Shown here: in pieces, positions 1 through 10,835 of the stretch
How positions within the stretch are numbered: position 1 is the stretch's first letter
Layout of the letters: the number at the start of each line of letters is the position of its first letter
NCBI GenBank assembly: GCA_022702545.1
Contig: JAHRBC010000001.1
Location: 1,860,001 to 1,924,000 of the forward strand
Direction: 5' to 3'
Origin: Phycomyces nitens
Taxonomy: Eukaryota; Mucoromycota; Mucoromycetes; Mucorales; Phycomycetaceae
DNA length: 64,000 nucleotides
Made by a program: the position numbers and the translations under genes
Notes under the pieces: generated by a model
Seen by the model: only the letters and a program-made list of their open reading frames with translations
Told to the model about the DNA's origin: nothing
Databases searched by the model: none

Positions 1-157
1 AGAATAACCTCTATTTCTTGAATAAAATGAAAAAAAAAATCTAGTTGGTTATGATCTATTGCAAAACTTATCCAGTCGAGACCTGGCAACTTTGCTCTTG
101 ACAGAATCTCTGTAATATGATTGGCCAAAAATATTTCCCCAGTTGGAGAAAAATATA

Positions 158-239
158 TGAAGACTGCGAGATTCGAACTCGCGCCACTTTCGTGAATACG
201 ACCTGAACGTATCGCCTTAGACCGCTCGGCCAAATCTCC
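158..239 (-). tRNA. tRNA-Leu, anticodon CAG
   Basis: Read on the minus strand this is an 82-nt class II tRNA. The 7-bp acceptor stem pairs GGAGATT with AGTCTTC (two G-U pairs), followed by discriminator A. The D arm contains GGCCGAGCGGTCTAAGGC, the anticodon loop is TTCAGGT (anticodon CAG at 203-205, decoding CUG), the variable arm is long, and the T arm is GCGAG/TTCGAAT/CTCGC. No intron is present. A long variable arm, discriminator A and anticodon CAG all indicate leucine, so CUG is read as leucine in this organism. Confidence 0.95.
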
Positions 240-1320
240 ACTTTTGGATACTAAAAATAGATTTTGTATATATTGATATATATTATTTGCCTATTTCCGT
301 GCTTTTTTATGCGTTTTTCGTAAAAGTTGCGTTATTTGTGACGTCAATCAAACCTTGTATTTATCTTCTGCGTATGATCCTTTTAATTTTACTGGTTTGC
401 CCAACCAAAAAAAAAAAAAATTAATTTTACATGGTTTTTCAATTTATACCAATGTCAACATATATAGTAAAGTTTTTTATAAAGACTTTTATGTAATTAG
501 TTAAGCTAAATATTGTATCCTATTAATATATTTTCAAAGTATTTTTTAAAAATAAAACATTTTATATAAGTTACACTTGGAGAAATATATGTATAAGAGG
601 TGGTAAGATAAAAGTATTTTTTTTATTGGTGGGTGTGTCAAGGCCTAGCGCCTGTAGACATATATGTCACCCATGAAAACAAAAGGGAATTAGTGTTTAA
701 CTACATTTTATTACATATTAGAAGCTATCAAAATTTTGTTTTTGCATGGATAACCTATTAGAAAGATATATTTCTTTTCATAATTTGAACGTGAAAGATC
801 ATGTTCAAATCTTTATATTTTGTTTAATTTTTTTGAGTCTTTTTGTTAAACATACCTAATAATAGTGAGTAAAAAATTGAACAAAGTGCAGTATTTTATG
901 GCTGGCTACTCCAAATAAAATAGATATATATTTAATGACACGTAGAAAAAATAACAAGTGAATCTTGGTTCTAATAAGAGGATTTAAAATATCTGTACAA
1001 AAGTCTGATCGCAATTCCAAAGACTGATAGTCATAAATATTATTTGACACATCCCTAAACCTTACTGAGTGCCTATCTATTGTCTCGAGAACGTATCCTC
1101 TTAGTAGTAGTTTATTGTCCCTCGTTACCACGCCTCCAATTGGAATAAGAACCATTGCTAGCTAGTAACCCGGCCATAAACACTAGATAACTCGAGCGTC
1201 CTTCCTCACAAGTAGCCTCGTAACCAGTTACTTACACTCACCCAAGTACCCTACGTGTCACTAATTCTAAAGTTCTAAAAATACTGCTTCTTAATAAGGC
1301 AACACAAATGTTCGTTACAC
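240..1320. other. AT-rich intergenic region
   Basis: No supported gene. A 99-codon open frame lies on the minus strand at 856-1155. Its first 60 codons have mixed composition, but the rest becomes hydrophobic and AT-driven, and no domain or splice partner was recognised. It could be the first exon of a remnant, but this is not supported. Confidence 0.4.
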
Positions 1321-3239
1321 ATGCCCATTTATTTTTGTAATTACACAAAAAAATCTTTGGTGGTGTACTACCCCCTTTTCTTTTCTTTTCTTTTCTTTAG
1401 TGTGTGTGTTTTTTTAATATGTATAAGGAATATAAAGAAGGTAAACTTAAGGCGACCCAAGTACCCAAAAAATGTGTTTGACTTAATTGAAACGTTTTAC
1501 ATATCATTAGAGATCTTTTCCACTTTTTCGAACATATCTGATCGATCTATGAAAGTAGATTGGTGCTCATTCGTTAAAAGTATGCAATCAACAATCGTCC
1601 AAAGTTATGATGGCGATCAAAGCCTCGTTGATTTTAAAAGACATTGGAAGCATGTCTACAAGTACTTTGCAAAGGAATTTGGATACATTTGCAAAAGAAA
1701 TGCAGATATTGAAGACAGTTGGCAGGAAACCATTGAAGAGAATATTAAAGTTGAAAGAACAGGATTGATACAAAGCTCCAAGTCTTCTTCGTCAAGATGT
1801 ACATCAAGTTTAAAGTATCAAAGAAAACTTGGTACAAATGATGTTCGAAATCTTAGTGATATACACAAAAATATTAAAAAAAAATGGATTTTGAAATCAG
1901 GCAGGTCTGTAGAAGATATATTATATAATGTATCCAAATCTTTCACCTACGAACAGTAAGTATCTATATATGATAAAATGAAAGTTCGGAATGTCGATAA
2001 ATTTTGCGTTGCTATTTTACCGTCTTAGTCCCTCGCATTCATATATTGTCGATTTATCTGATGGTACATGGAAAAATAACATGGAGCAAGAAGATTTCGA
2101 GGAAATATCGTCTTGCCATGATAACGCCCTCAATAAACCATTGCCTAATTATTTGGAAGAAATATTGTGCAAATTGGACAAGAAAGTAAATTTATAAAAC
2201 TCCATGTTAACACTTAGATATGTTCTAATTATTTTCTCAATTATCAGTGTTGTTCCAGTGATATTTACGACGAATTTAGTGCAATTGCCGCGCACCCAGT
2301 CAAAGATCCAGAGGTGTTCTGGTTGAAGCAGGCGGTTATCGACTGCGCACTGTTATTTATGGACCAGAATGATGCCACCTTGAAGATGCCTTCCACAGAG
2401 CAGGATCTTTTGGAAGATATTTTCAGCTTCATTAAAAAATCGAAGAGATTAACTGGAACGACTTGTGTGACGTATGATCAAATGCAATATATTAGGAGTA
2501 TTCAGACGTAAATGAACAAAACTAAAATCAATTTACGTCTGAATACCCCTATTATGTTTTTAATACATTGTCAGAACTAACCCATTTCTGTTGATATATA
2601 GAGAAAGCCAAAGTCTCGCTTCTTCCGAGCATAGAAACAACATGCGAATGATTGACAGTATATGCCAGCAAGAAAGAATGATTTCTGGCGAACATCCAGA
2701 TCTTTGCTTCTATTACGGCTCCAATGAGCTCGCATGCCTTGAGCTCGGACTTGCCGATAGTGGTTCTCGTGGCACAAAGGAGCTCAATGAAGTAGGAATC
2801 AAGGTGCCAATAATGATGAAGAACTTCGCTCTTCAAATATCGCGCCAGTACGGCATCGACATGAGCGGTATTAAGATTGTTGGCTTCGTGATTAGCGGTA
2901 AGGAGTAAAAAATAATAATCAAAGAATAAGTGTATATAACTTGGTCTCATTTATGTGATAGGTTTAAACTTGACTGCTCTTTTAATGACCTTTGAAGGTT
3001 CAACGTCTTTGATCACTCGATCAAAACGACTGCGCTTCCCTGAAACGGTGGCTGATATTCCCCGTCTTCTTCCTCTTGTATTAAAGCTGGTCTTTAATGC
3101 AGCGCAAATCATCAAAGGTACCATAAATACCGTTAAAGAAGCATCAACGTCCGTTTGTCTGGATAATGACAATGACTTGCCATATTTCCCTCCTTGTTAT
3201 GTCAGTGGCAACAAAAGGAAAACTCTTGAAGACGATTAG
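1321..3239 (+). CDS. Zygomycete-type protein of unknown function, five exons
   Basis: Exons 1321-1955, 2029-2185, 2248-2507, 2602-2897 and 2962-3239 join in frame to 541 aa, all with GT-AG borders. The function is unknown. The C-terminal half has the layout of a family I recall as expanded in Mucorales genomes: a segment reading PDLCFYYGSNELACLELG, then GTKELNE, VPIMMKNFA, a VVGF/ISG-like strand pair, and a final helix with LPLVLKLVFNAAQII. The D...E-x-x spacing resembles a degenerate PD-(D/E)XK nuclease core, but the lysine is missing, so any nuclease activity is doubtful; this is inference. Residues 16-36 are strongly hydrophobic, but the region also contains a pyrimidine-rich acceptor-like sequence near 1400, so the true N-terminus may differ. 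An alternative donor at 2472, in the same phase, would shorten exon 3 by 36 nt. Confidence 0.7.
2498..2546. repeat. 16-bp perfect inverted repeat over a splice donor
   Basis: GTATTCAGACGTAAAT at 2498-2513 is exactly inverted at 2531-2546 around a 17-nt loop. After one A/C mismatch the stem continues for about five more pairs (2492-2496 with 2548-2552 approximately). The left arm contains the donor GTAAAT at 2508. It may be a foldback element remnant or a regulatory hairpin. Confidence 0.85.
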
Positions 3240-3265
3240 ATGATACTATCATGTCTTATGCTTTC

Positions 3266-3379
3266 CTATCCTTATGCTCTCTTATCCTTATGCTCTCTTA
3301 TCCTTATGCTCTCTTATCCTTACGCTCTCTTATTCTTATGCTCTCTTATCCTTACGCTCTCTTATTCTTATGCTTTCCT
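3266..3379. repeat. 16-bp tandem repeat
   Basis: About seven imperfect copies of CTTATCCTTATGCTCT (variants with ACGCTCT and TATTCTT) lie just 3' of the stop codon of the preceding gene. There are no spacers, so it is a minisatellite and not a CRISPR array. Confidence 0.85.
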
Positions 3380-3740
3380 ATCATTAAATCTTCCTACTGT
3401 CTCTACGAATCCTTAAATATCCTACATTCTTTAACCTCATATACCTTTCTGTCCTTATATCCTGTTCCTTTCTTTATTTATGCTATCCTACTGCCACACT
3501 TACTACAAAAATAATAGAAACAAAAACTAAAAAAAGAAACGACAGTAAGATTTTTTTCTTTTTGTTTTCTTTCTCTAATACCAGTTTGTGGTAAAAGACG
3601 TATTGGTGTTCAACCGATTGTCTCTGTAGTCTTGCTAGTTTGCTGGTCTTTTTTGCCTTTTTTTTTTCACCAACAGTATCAGAGCAACACCTGTTGAATA
3701 AATTATTTCATTATTTCAGTAGCCTATAAAAATAGACGTA

Positions 3741-3774
<34 letters not shown>

Positions 3775-3880
3775 CTACAATATAACAATATATCTTATGG
3801 AGGGTCTCTCTTGGTTTCAAAGCAACAAGCTTCTACTCACAGGAATAACCACGAGAAGGTGGAGACCATATATTCCCGCC
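3380..3880. other. Non-coding stretch with possible LTR-retrotransposon primer-binding site
   Basis: GTATCAGAGC at 3676-3685 follows a pyrimidine tract and a CA dinucleotide. It matches the part of initiator tRNA-Met that many Copia elements use as primer-binding site, but two upstream bases differ. An (ATT)n run lies at about 3738-3773, and a short ATG frame starts at 3799. No LTR pair or protein domain is visible, so this is a weak remnant call. Confidence 0.3.
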
Positions 3881-4288
3881 CCCCAGACCTCAAACTTGTA
3901 ACTCTATCAAGTTCCCGCTGAAGTACGAAGACCCAGTAGAGGAAAACGCAACATTCAGGTATCCCTTGATCGCTCCCGCTGAAGTACAACACCGCGACAT
4001 TCAGGTATCCCACAAGCGTAATGCTCATGTTCCCGCTGAAGCACAGCATCGCAACATTCAGGTATTACGTGAGTTACAAGATAGCCCCAGACCTCAAACT
4101 TGTAACTCTATCAAGTTCCCGCTGAAGTACGAAGACCCAGTAGAGGAAAACGCAACATTCAGGTATCCCTTGATCGCTCCCGCTGAAGTACAACACCGCG
4201 ACATTCAGGTATCCCACAAGCGTAATGCTCATGTTCCCGCTGAAGCACAGCATCGCAACATTCAGGTATTACGTGAGTTACAAGATAA
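3881..4288. repeat. Two identical 204-bp tandem copies
   Basis: Copy 1 is 3881-4084 and copy 2 is 4085-4288, identical by eye. Each copy holds three related sub-units starting CCCGCTGAAG and ending AACATTCAGGTA or GACATTCAGGTA. The period of 204 is a multiple of three, and an open frame (3966-4322) runs through both copies, encoding repeats of PAEVQHRDIQV / PAEAQHRNIQV type. Whether this was ever protein-coding is unclear. It lies about 180 bp upstream of the LINE remnant and could be a promoter-like repeat of that element or an unrelated minisatellite. Confidence 0.9.
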
Positions 4289-4445
4289 AAACGTAAAGTC
4301 CAGGGAAATTTTTTTGACTTAAAATAAGTATTATTGATGATGACGTTACTTATTCAAGCGCACGCAGACTTGTGTATATAAAATATACGGAATTTGATTG
4401 GACAATATTACTTTGATGACGTATTTTTTACCTTACAGCTTATGA

Positions 4446-5179
4446 AATGGTAAAAATGGTCGTAGCATGAACGGTCACCTCCGAGCCGCCTGCCCATACG
4501 ATCCGGAGCCCACCAAACACTCCAAAAACAGTAACAAACGTTCACGCCGCCCTCACACAATGGAATCACAAGATCACACAATGGCTGGTCTGTCTCCACC
4601 AAAAATGACCACTTTTGTCTCCCCACCAGGAGCTGCATCCGCCTCCATACATAACCCGACCAACAAGCTTGGACTATCCAAGCCCAAGCCTAAGCCCAAG
4701 TCCAATGCCAATGCCAATGCCAATGCCAATGATAATGATAATTACAACGACAACGACCACACCTCAACTGACCCAGATGATATCGCCATTGAAGATATCG
4801 AACTCTCTCTCCACGAATCCTACACGGAGATAGAGTCTGATACTGTCATGGCCCAAGCTGATTCTCTCAACAATGGAGGAAGACGAGTGCCCTCCTCTAC
4901 TTCCAGCTGGACAAAGGTCCAGAAATGGGACAAACACACACCTGAGAAACACACACTTGCTGTTGTCACCATAAAGATGTCTGCCAAAGGCCTTAGGCAA
5001 CTTAGCACCCGCCTCCCCTCCACCCAACACACCCGCCGCTCACGCTCCCTCTCTCCCAGGAACACCACCCGTACCATACTACTTGATCGCCAACAAGCCC
5101 TTGACGCAGAGGCCAACTCTACCCAATGATAAAAATCGGAACCATGAATTATAGAGGGCTTCCTAAAGTCGGAAACCCC
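4446..5179 (+). mobile_element. LINE-type retrotransposon remnant, ORF1 end and ORF2 start
   Basis: The open frame running to 5129 reads GHLRAACPYDPEP, the last half of a CCHC zinc knuckle typical of non-LTR retrotransposon ORF1. The expected second cysteine is arginine (CGT at 4461), and a stop lies just upstream at 4443, so ORF1 is broken. The rest is low-complexity (KPKPKPKSNANANA) followed by a basic tail. Its stop codon overlaps the ATG of the next frame as ATGA at 5126-5129. That frame starts MIKIGTMNYRGLPKVG, the first strand of an APE-type endonuclease. The sequence is then split by a solo LTR. Dead element. Confidence 0.75.
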
Positions 5180-5184
5180 GAAAC

Positions 5185-5482
5185 TGTCAGGAACGGGACT
5201 AGGCAGGAAGAACAGACAAGAGAAGAGAAGAAGAAGTTCCTTTATTTAACGTGTTGTTCGCTTGATCTTCTAGGGATCAAGCGCAATGGGTATTTATATG
5301 TTTTTCTAGCTAAGTGTCTAAGAGATATAATTATAGTATAGGTTGTACTAAGATATAATAAGAAGAGAAACTGAGTCCCTAATGGTTCGTCTAACTACAC
5401 AGCGGAATGCGTTCTGATTGGTATTGTGTTTTAACGATTCGAATTGGTTCGACTCAGTAACCAATGAGCTTGGTTCCTTACA
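5185..5482. mobile_element. Solo LTR, 298 bp, with GAAAC target duplication
   Basis: The element starts TGTCAGGAACGG and ends TGGTTCCTTACA, giving the TG...CA ends and short terminal inverted repeats typical of LTRs. It is flanked by the 5-bp direct repeat GAAAC at 5180-5184 and 5483-5487. Removing the LTR and one GAAAC restores a continuous LINE reading frame across the junction. No internal retroviral genes or second LTR are present, so it is a solo LTR left by recombination. The host superfamily (Copia or Gypsy) cannot be told from the LTR alone; a 5-bp duplication fits both. Confidence 0.9.
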
Positions 5483-5906
5483 GAAACCCGGCCCTTTTTT
5501 ATACGCCATTTACGCTCTCAGGGCATTGATATATTAGCCTTGCAGAAACCCATACCTCCTCACAGAATCTTCAAGACACTTTCGACCAACAGTCCCAAAT
5601 ATCCCCCTTATTATGATCACCACACTGTAATATCGTATCCCTCTCCCCTCGTATTATTCTAACCAACCCTTTATTCAGTCTTTGCGGCAGATGTATCACC
5701 ACCTCTGTCACTCATGTTGACAATAAATTCTCTCCCTTTACCATATGTGCCATATATGCTCCCGCCTCTAAATCCTCACGCTATGAATTACTTACCTCTC
5801 TACTCTCCTCACCCGAACTCCTCCCTGCTAATCCATCTAATTTTATCCTAGTGGGCGATTTCAATCATACTATTCATTCAACCTATGCACTTGGTCGTCG
5901 AGCCTG
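5483..5906 (+). pseudogene. LINE ORF2 endonuclease-domain remnant
   Basis: This is the continuation of the LINE ORF2 frame interrupted by the solo LTR. It encodes degraded exonuclease-endonuclease-phosphatase blocks: SQGIDILALQKP (normally ALQET), then after a frameshift near 5595 a stretch containing TICAIYAPASKSSRYELL and FILVGDFNH, the conserved GDFN active-site motif. A TGA stop follows at about 5904-5906. No reverse transcriptase follows, so the element is truncated at its 3' side, which is unusual because LINEs normally lose their 5' end. Confidence 0.75.
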
Positions 5907-8369
5907 AACCTGTAATATTTCAAATAATTTTCAGCCATGAACTTAAGAGATAAAGTATTGTTACGTTTATACTATCTTTATTAGAAAAAATAACCCAAAA
6001 AATCTATGATACTTTTGTAGAGAAGTATCAAAAATAATTAGTAGTAAAGCAAAAGAGTATATATATATATAAAGGAATTCCTTGCACAAGAAAATAATAG
6101 TGATATATATATATATATATTGAGAGCTGTTAGAGAATAAGAATTGCTAATATTTTACTTTAAAGTCTATCAATTTTTGCCTTTAGATAACGAAACAGAT
6201 TTTTATTCGATTGTTGTTTATTGATAATCTTTCAACAGATGTAAAGTAGATTAATTTTTATCGTGAAGGCATCTTGAAGTATAAATGTACATTTAATAAA
6301 CTACCTTGATTTATATTATGTATAAATGGTTTTTAATAAGAGTGACATACAAGTTGCATATCTTTCTAGGCTTATTATTGAATATTTAGACAATAGAATT
6401 ATAGTATATATCAATAAGTAAGCTCATAATAAAGCCACTGTACTAAGTTAAATTGCTCTCAATATATTATGTATATTTATTCCCACAATAATTTTGAATA
6501 ATTATTGACACTCTTGTTTATTATCATAAACAAACGGGTATATTTAGTTATGTTTTATCTTTAATATACGTTTATCAAGTGTTAGCTAGTAATTTAATCG
6601 GGTTATATTATTCTAATCACATAAAGGTTTAACTATCGCAAAGAGAACATTTTCATGTTTAATAGTCATTTCAACTAAAGCAAAGACAAGCGTGCAAGAA
6701 GAAAAATAGAGGAAACAAAATAAAGGTTGAAAGTATTTGGCTAGCACAAATTTCAATCCTTTCTTTACCATTTCCTATACAAAACGATTACTCAATACGT
6801 CCTGTTTTCTCCTTCTCCTTCTCCTTCTCCTTCTCCTTCTTACCAGCACATTTACTATTATATAACCTAAAAAAAGTATCAGATAGTTTACAAAAATATT
6901 TACGCTTCTTTGAAAGACTCATTTTTTAATTACAAATTAAATTTTTATAAATTATTTTCTGTAACAGAGGTAGTTGTTATCGGCATTATGGGGTTTCTCT
7001 AGAAATTATAAGTACTAGCTCTATTTTTGTATACTAACCCCAGTAACACATTATTTTTATTTATTAATATATACTTGGGTTACTTTTGGTTTCCATAAAA
7101 GATAACAATATTATAGTACTTTCTAGGGGTCCATTTACCACAATCAATGTGGGAATGAATATTTTTGAATACTAAATATCGCTAACCCTTCTTGAAAAAA
7201 GCTCATCTTCACAGAAGCCTACATTGTTTCACCTTGGGTTTAGCGTCAGGCCGTGACTATTCAATCAAGCTCTCCCCAAGAGAACACAATAAAAGGTATA
7301 AATACAAATATTCTTTAGAAATACATTTTGGAATACATTTGGATATATGCATATGAGCACTATATATCAAGTCATTAGATTGAATTTCACTATAGTTTAT
7401 CTGTTTTCATTATTCTCAAACTCACCTTGACAAAAACTTGGGCTTAGACAGTACCTGGTACAATATAAATGTCTATTTCCTTGCTTTAAATAGAAACAAA
7501 ACAAAAAACACCCTTCCTGGACTAATATTTCATAAGTTTATACTTATTTAGAACAAATGTTCACCAAAAATTCACAGAATGATAAAGTTTATATCCCCAC
7601 TTAATTTTATTTGGGGTATTTTTTCTCCACCAATTGAGATTGTGTTCTAGAGAAATGTTACACATACTTTTCATAAAATTATGATGTACAGGGATGTTCT
7701 TGAAAATGTTGGGTAGTTGTACCAAGTAGTCAGCTATCTCAGTAAAAAAAAAAACACCAAAAGTATTGTCATTAATAAAATAAAAAGCATAGCTTTTTTT
7801 AAATGTTTCTCAACCAAGCTGTACCCACGGTCTTTCTTTAAAGGCTCCCAAAAGTTCGTTTTGAATAATTCTTGTATCTTGTAATTGATTCCTTTGGGGT
7901 GATAATGTCAAATATCTAAATACCTTTGTGCTATAGATAATGTAGACTTGTGTACTTTTATCACTGTAGTCCAAGAAGATTCTCAAGAAAGCGTTGGTTA
8001 AAAGTGCTGTGCTATTGATATATACTTGTAAATAAAATGAGATATATGTCACAATAATACTAAAATAGGTCTTTTTTTTATTTATTTACAACAGAGTTTG
8101 TAAGATCTCCAATTCCTTTTAACTGTTTAGGCGTTCGTATCTGTTGTGTAAAATACAGTTACTAATTCTACTCACTTTGGAGATATGAGTCCTTTTTAAA
8201 CATTCTTGCACTAAAGGTGCGTTTGCTTGCATATCGAAATATGTGCATGTACGCCTTTCTGGATCTTGCTTTGCTACCCCACAACCATTTCCTGCTAAAG
8301 CTTCATTTCACCTGGCAACCAAGTACTAAAGTTTCTCACGTGAGCACAATAGGGTTGTCCTTCAATGCC
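5907..8369. other. AT-rich gene-free region
   Basis: No convincing coding sequence. There are TA microsatellites near 6057-6120 and a CTTCTC-type hexamer tract at about 6810-6842. The 80-codon minus-strand frame at 7810-8052 has no recognisable content. Confidence 0.6.
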
Positions 8370-8971
8370 AACCAATCGAAGATGGTTTACTACTAAAACG
8401 TGTTTTCAGCACCTGTCAAAAACGTCTTGCCTTGTTCTCCAGATCACACAGTTCTACGCAATAGAAGTAGCCAATCACACATTCAAGATAAAATGATCTT
8501 CCGTTTGATTGTTTACAGTGATTGGCTCCCTAAGATTGTCTCCGCCTATGTGACGTAAGCAAAAACTGGCCCATAACTGTGGTGCGGGTATTCCACTGCG
8601 GTATAAATACTGCTCTCCTTGTTCCGCTTTCCAACTCTTTTCTCAAGGTGAGCCTTAAAGCCATTGATAATTAGCACTTTTGAGCTACTATTACTCCCAT
8701 CCATCCTGTCTATGAATGTTTGCCTATATTTGCCTAAATATTATCCATTTGGCTCCTATTGAGACCTTGGCAATTAGCTCATTTTACTGTGATGACGAAT
8801 AAAGAAAAAATATTCACTAGTTTAACTAACATTTTGCAACACATCTTTCTTTTTTAAAATTCTTTTACATTTAACCTATGAAACGACACTAAAAAAATCT
8901 CAGGATTCACTTTTCTCAGTAATATTAATCACTCATTGCGACGCCCCTACTGTCTCTACTGAACCTCTACA
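8370..8971 (+). promoter_or_regulatory. Promoter and probable 5' UTR intron upstream of the TFIIA gene
   Basis: This region is GC-richer than its surroundings. It has CCAAT motifs (CCAATCG near 8377, CCAATCAC near 8471, ATTGGCTC near 8521 on the opposite strand), a CRE-like TGACGTAA near 8551, and a TATA box GTATAAATAC at 8601-8610. A consensus donor AAG/GTGAGC at about 8647 and an acceptor TTTCTCAG at about 8920 suggest an intron in the 5' UTR. The transcript presumably belongs to the TFIIA gene starting at 8972. Confidence 0.5.
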
Positions 8972-9812
8972 ATGTCTAATGCTATTGTGGTAAGAATAAT
9001 ACGATTCAAAGATGGTGAAATTTGAGCTTGACAGTATACTGGTAGTCAAATGTCTACCGCTATGTGATTGACGATGTGATCAACCAAGTGCGCGGAGAGT
9101 TTGAGGACATGGGCATTGATGAAGCTGTACTGCAGGAATTGCAGCGGGTAAGTTGTATTGCTCTATAAAGATCAATACTTACCCAAGTTGTCAATTGTAG
9201 TCATGGGAGACAAAGGTGGCTCGATCTAGAGTAGCCAACTTTGGATTTAGCGATGAAACTTACTTGGACGATGATGGAGATGACCACAATGGACCTGGAG
9301 GAGGAAGCACAGGAGGAGATAACTTAAATGGGATCCAATTTCCTCCTGCGAATGGTTCTGATGTAAGTAGCCTGCTATATGACGGAGGGTTTGATCTGAC
9401 ACGATCATACTTAGCAATACACACCAAACCCTACAACAAATATGGGAAATCTACCATCTACTGGTGCTGGTATGAGACCCGCAGATTTATCTGCTCCAAA
9501 CGCAAATCAAAATTTTAGTCTTCCGCAGCGAGCAGTCCCAGGATCTAATGGACCCACACAGCCAGCCCAGTACAATGCTGGAAACGGTGGCTTCCGGTTA
9601 ATGCAGCCCATGGGCCAGCAACCACAACAGAACCAACAGCCCCAGCAACCACAGCAGCCCCAGCAGCCCCAGCAGCCACAACAGGTACCGCCTCAACAGC
9701 TACAGCATGTATTACAACAACAGCAAGCACTCCAACAACATGCGTTGCAACAGCAGGCGCAACAACAAGCACAGCAGCAACAACAAGCACAGCAGCAGCA
9801 GCAGCAACAAGC

Positions 9813-9878
<66 letters not shown>

Positions 9879-10557
9879 GACACAACAACAACAGCAGCAA
9901 CCACCTGCACAGACACAAAACCGTCAATCGAGGCCAGATTTGCAATTGCCTGGTGGTGCAAGACCAAATCTTCCACAGAATGATGGTGCAAATGATGAGT
10001 CAATGACTACAGAGGTAGACAAAGGACATAAATGAAATGAGCTTAGTGTTAACCGATCTTTTGGCTTATAGCAAATTGATGCTCATATTCATGATATTAT
10101 TGAACAAAACAGCTCAGAACAAGTTGAACTGTCGTTTTCAGCAAAAACTGGAACAGGAAAGCCATTATCTCTTGACACTTTGCCAGAAAGCATGCAAATA
10201 ATGATGCGTGAGGCTCGGGAAAGAGCTATTAAAGCAGGCGCCCTGGGCTCTAAATCTCGTATTGGGCAGCTTGACGGTGAAGCTGAAGATGTAAGATTGT
10301 ACAGTTTTGATATATGGCTCGATAATAACATGCTGCCAAAATAGGACGAGAATGATATCAACTCGGACCTTGATGATACAGATGAAGAGGCCGAGGATGG
10401 TGAAGGAGGAGAAGAGATTGAACATATTATCTTGTGTCTCTATGATAAGGTAACCCGCACAAAGAACAAATGGAAGTGCGTATTGAAGGACGGCATCATG
10501 CTGGTGAATGGCCGTGATTATCTTTTCCATCGTGCTACTGGTGACTTTGAATGGTAA
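8972..10557 (+). CDS. TOA1: Transcription initiation factor IIA large subunit (alpha/beta)
   Basis: Exons 8972-8989, 9046-9147, 9201-9362, 9415-10014, 10072-10290 and 10345-10557 give 437 aa. TFIIA binds TBP on the TATA box and stabilises the pre-initiation complex in the nucleus. The N-terminal four-helix-bundle segment VYRYVIDDVINQVRGEF ... AVLQELQRSWETKV (residues 8-45) and the C-terminal beta-barrel segment IILCLYDKVTRTKNKWK ... YLFHRATGDFEW are both family hallmarks. Between them is a very long glutamine tract (residues about 155-260, mixed CAG/CAA codons) and an acidic stretch just before the beta-barrel domain. The first exon codes only six residues. The linker is normally variable, so only its glutamine purity and length are unusual. 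Confidence 0.95.
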
Positions 10558-10835
10558 TACATAAACATGTACTTTGTATTTTTTGCAATCATTTGCACTA
10601 TTTAAAATAAAAAATATATACGTTAAGAAGAATACGAATCCATATCAAATAAACAAAATGTATAAGCAAATGAAAATGTTCGCCAGAATGGCTTGACAAG
10701 ACTTGTCTGAAGTTAAATTTTTATTTTTTGCAGACAAAAAATAATAAAAATCAGTCTGGATATTCTGGATTTAAAGTCCAAAAAAACCATTGTCATTTCT
10801 TCAAACAACCCAAGCTTCATTACCAAGTCAAGAAA

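Noticed and set aside
3266..3379. Regular repeats as a CRISPR array
   Set aside because: The repeats are adjacent with no spacers, and the DNA is eukaryotic.
9545..10003. Long alanine/valine-rich minus-strand frame
   Set aside because: It is the antisense of the CAG/CAA polyglutamine tract of TFIIA.
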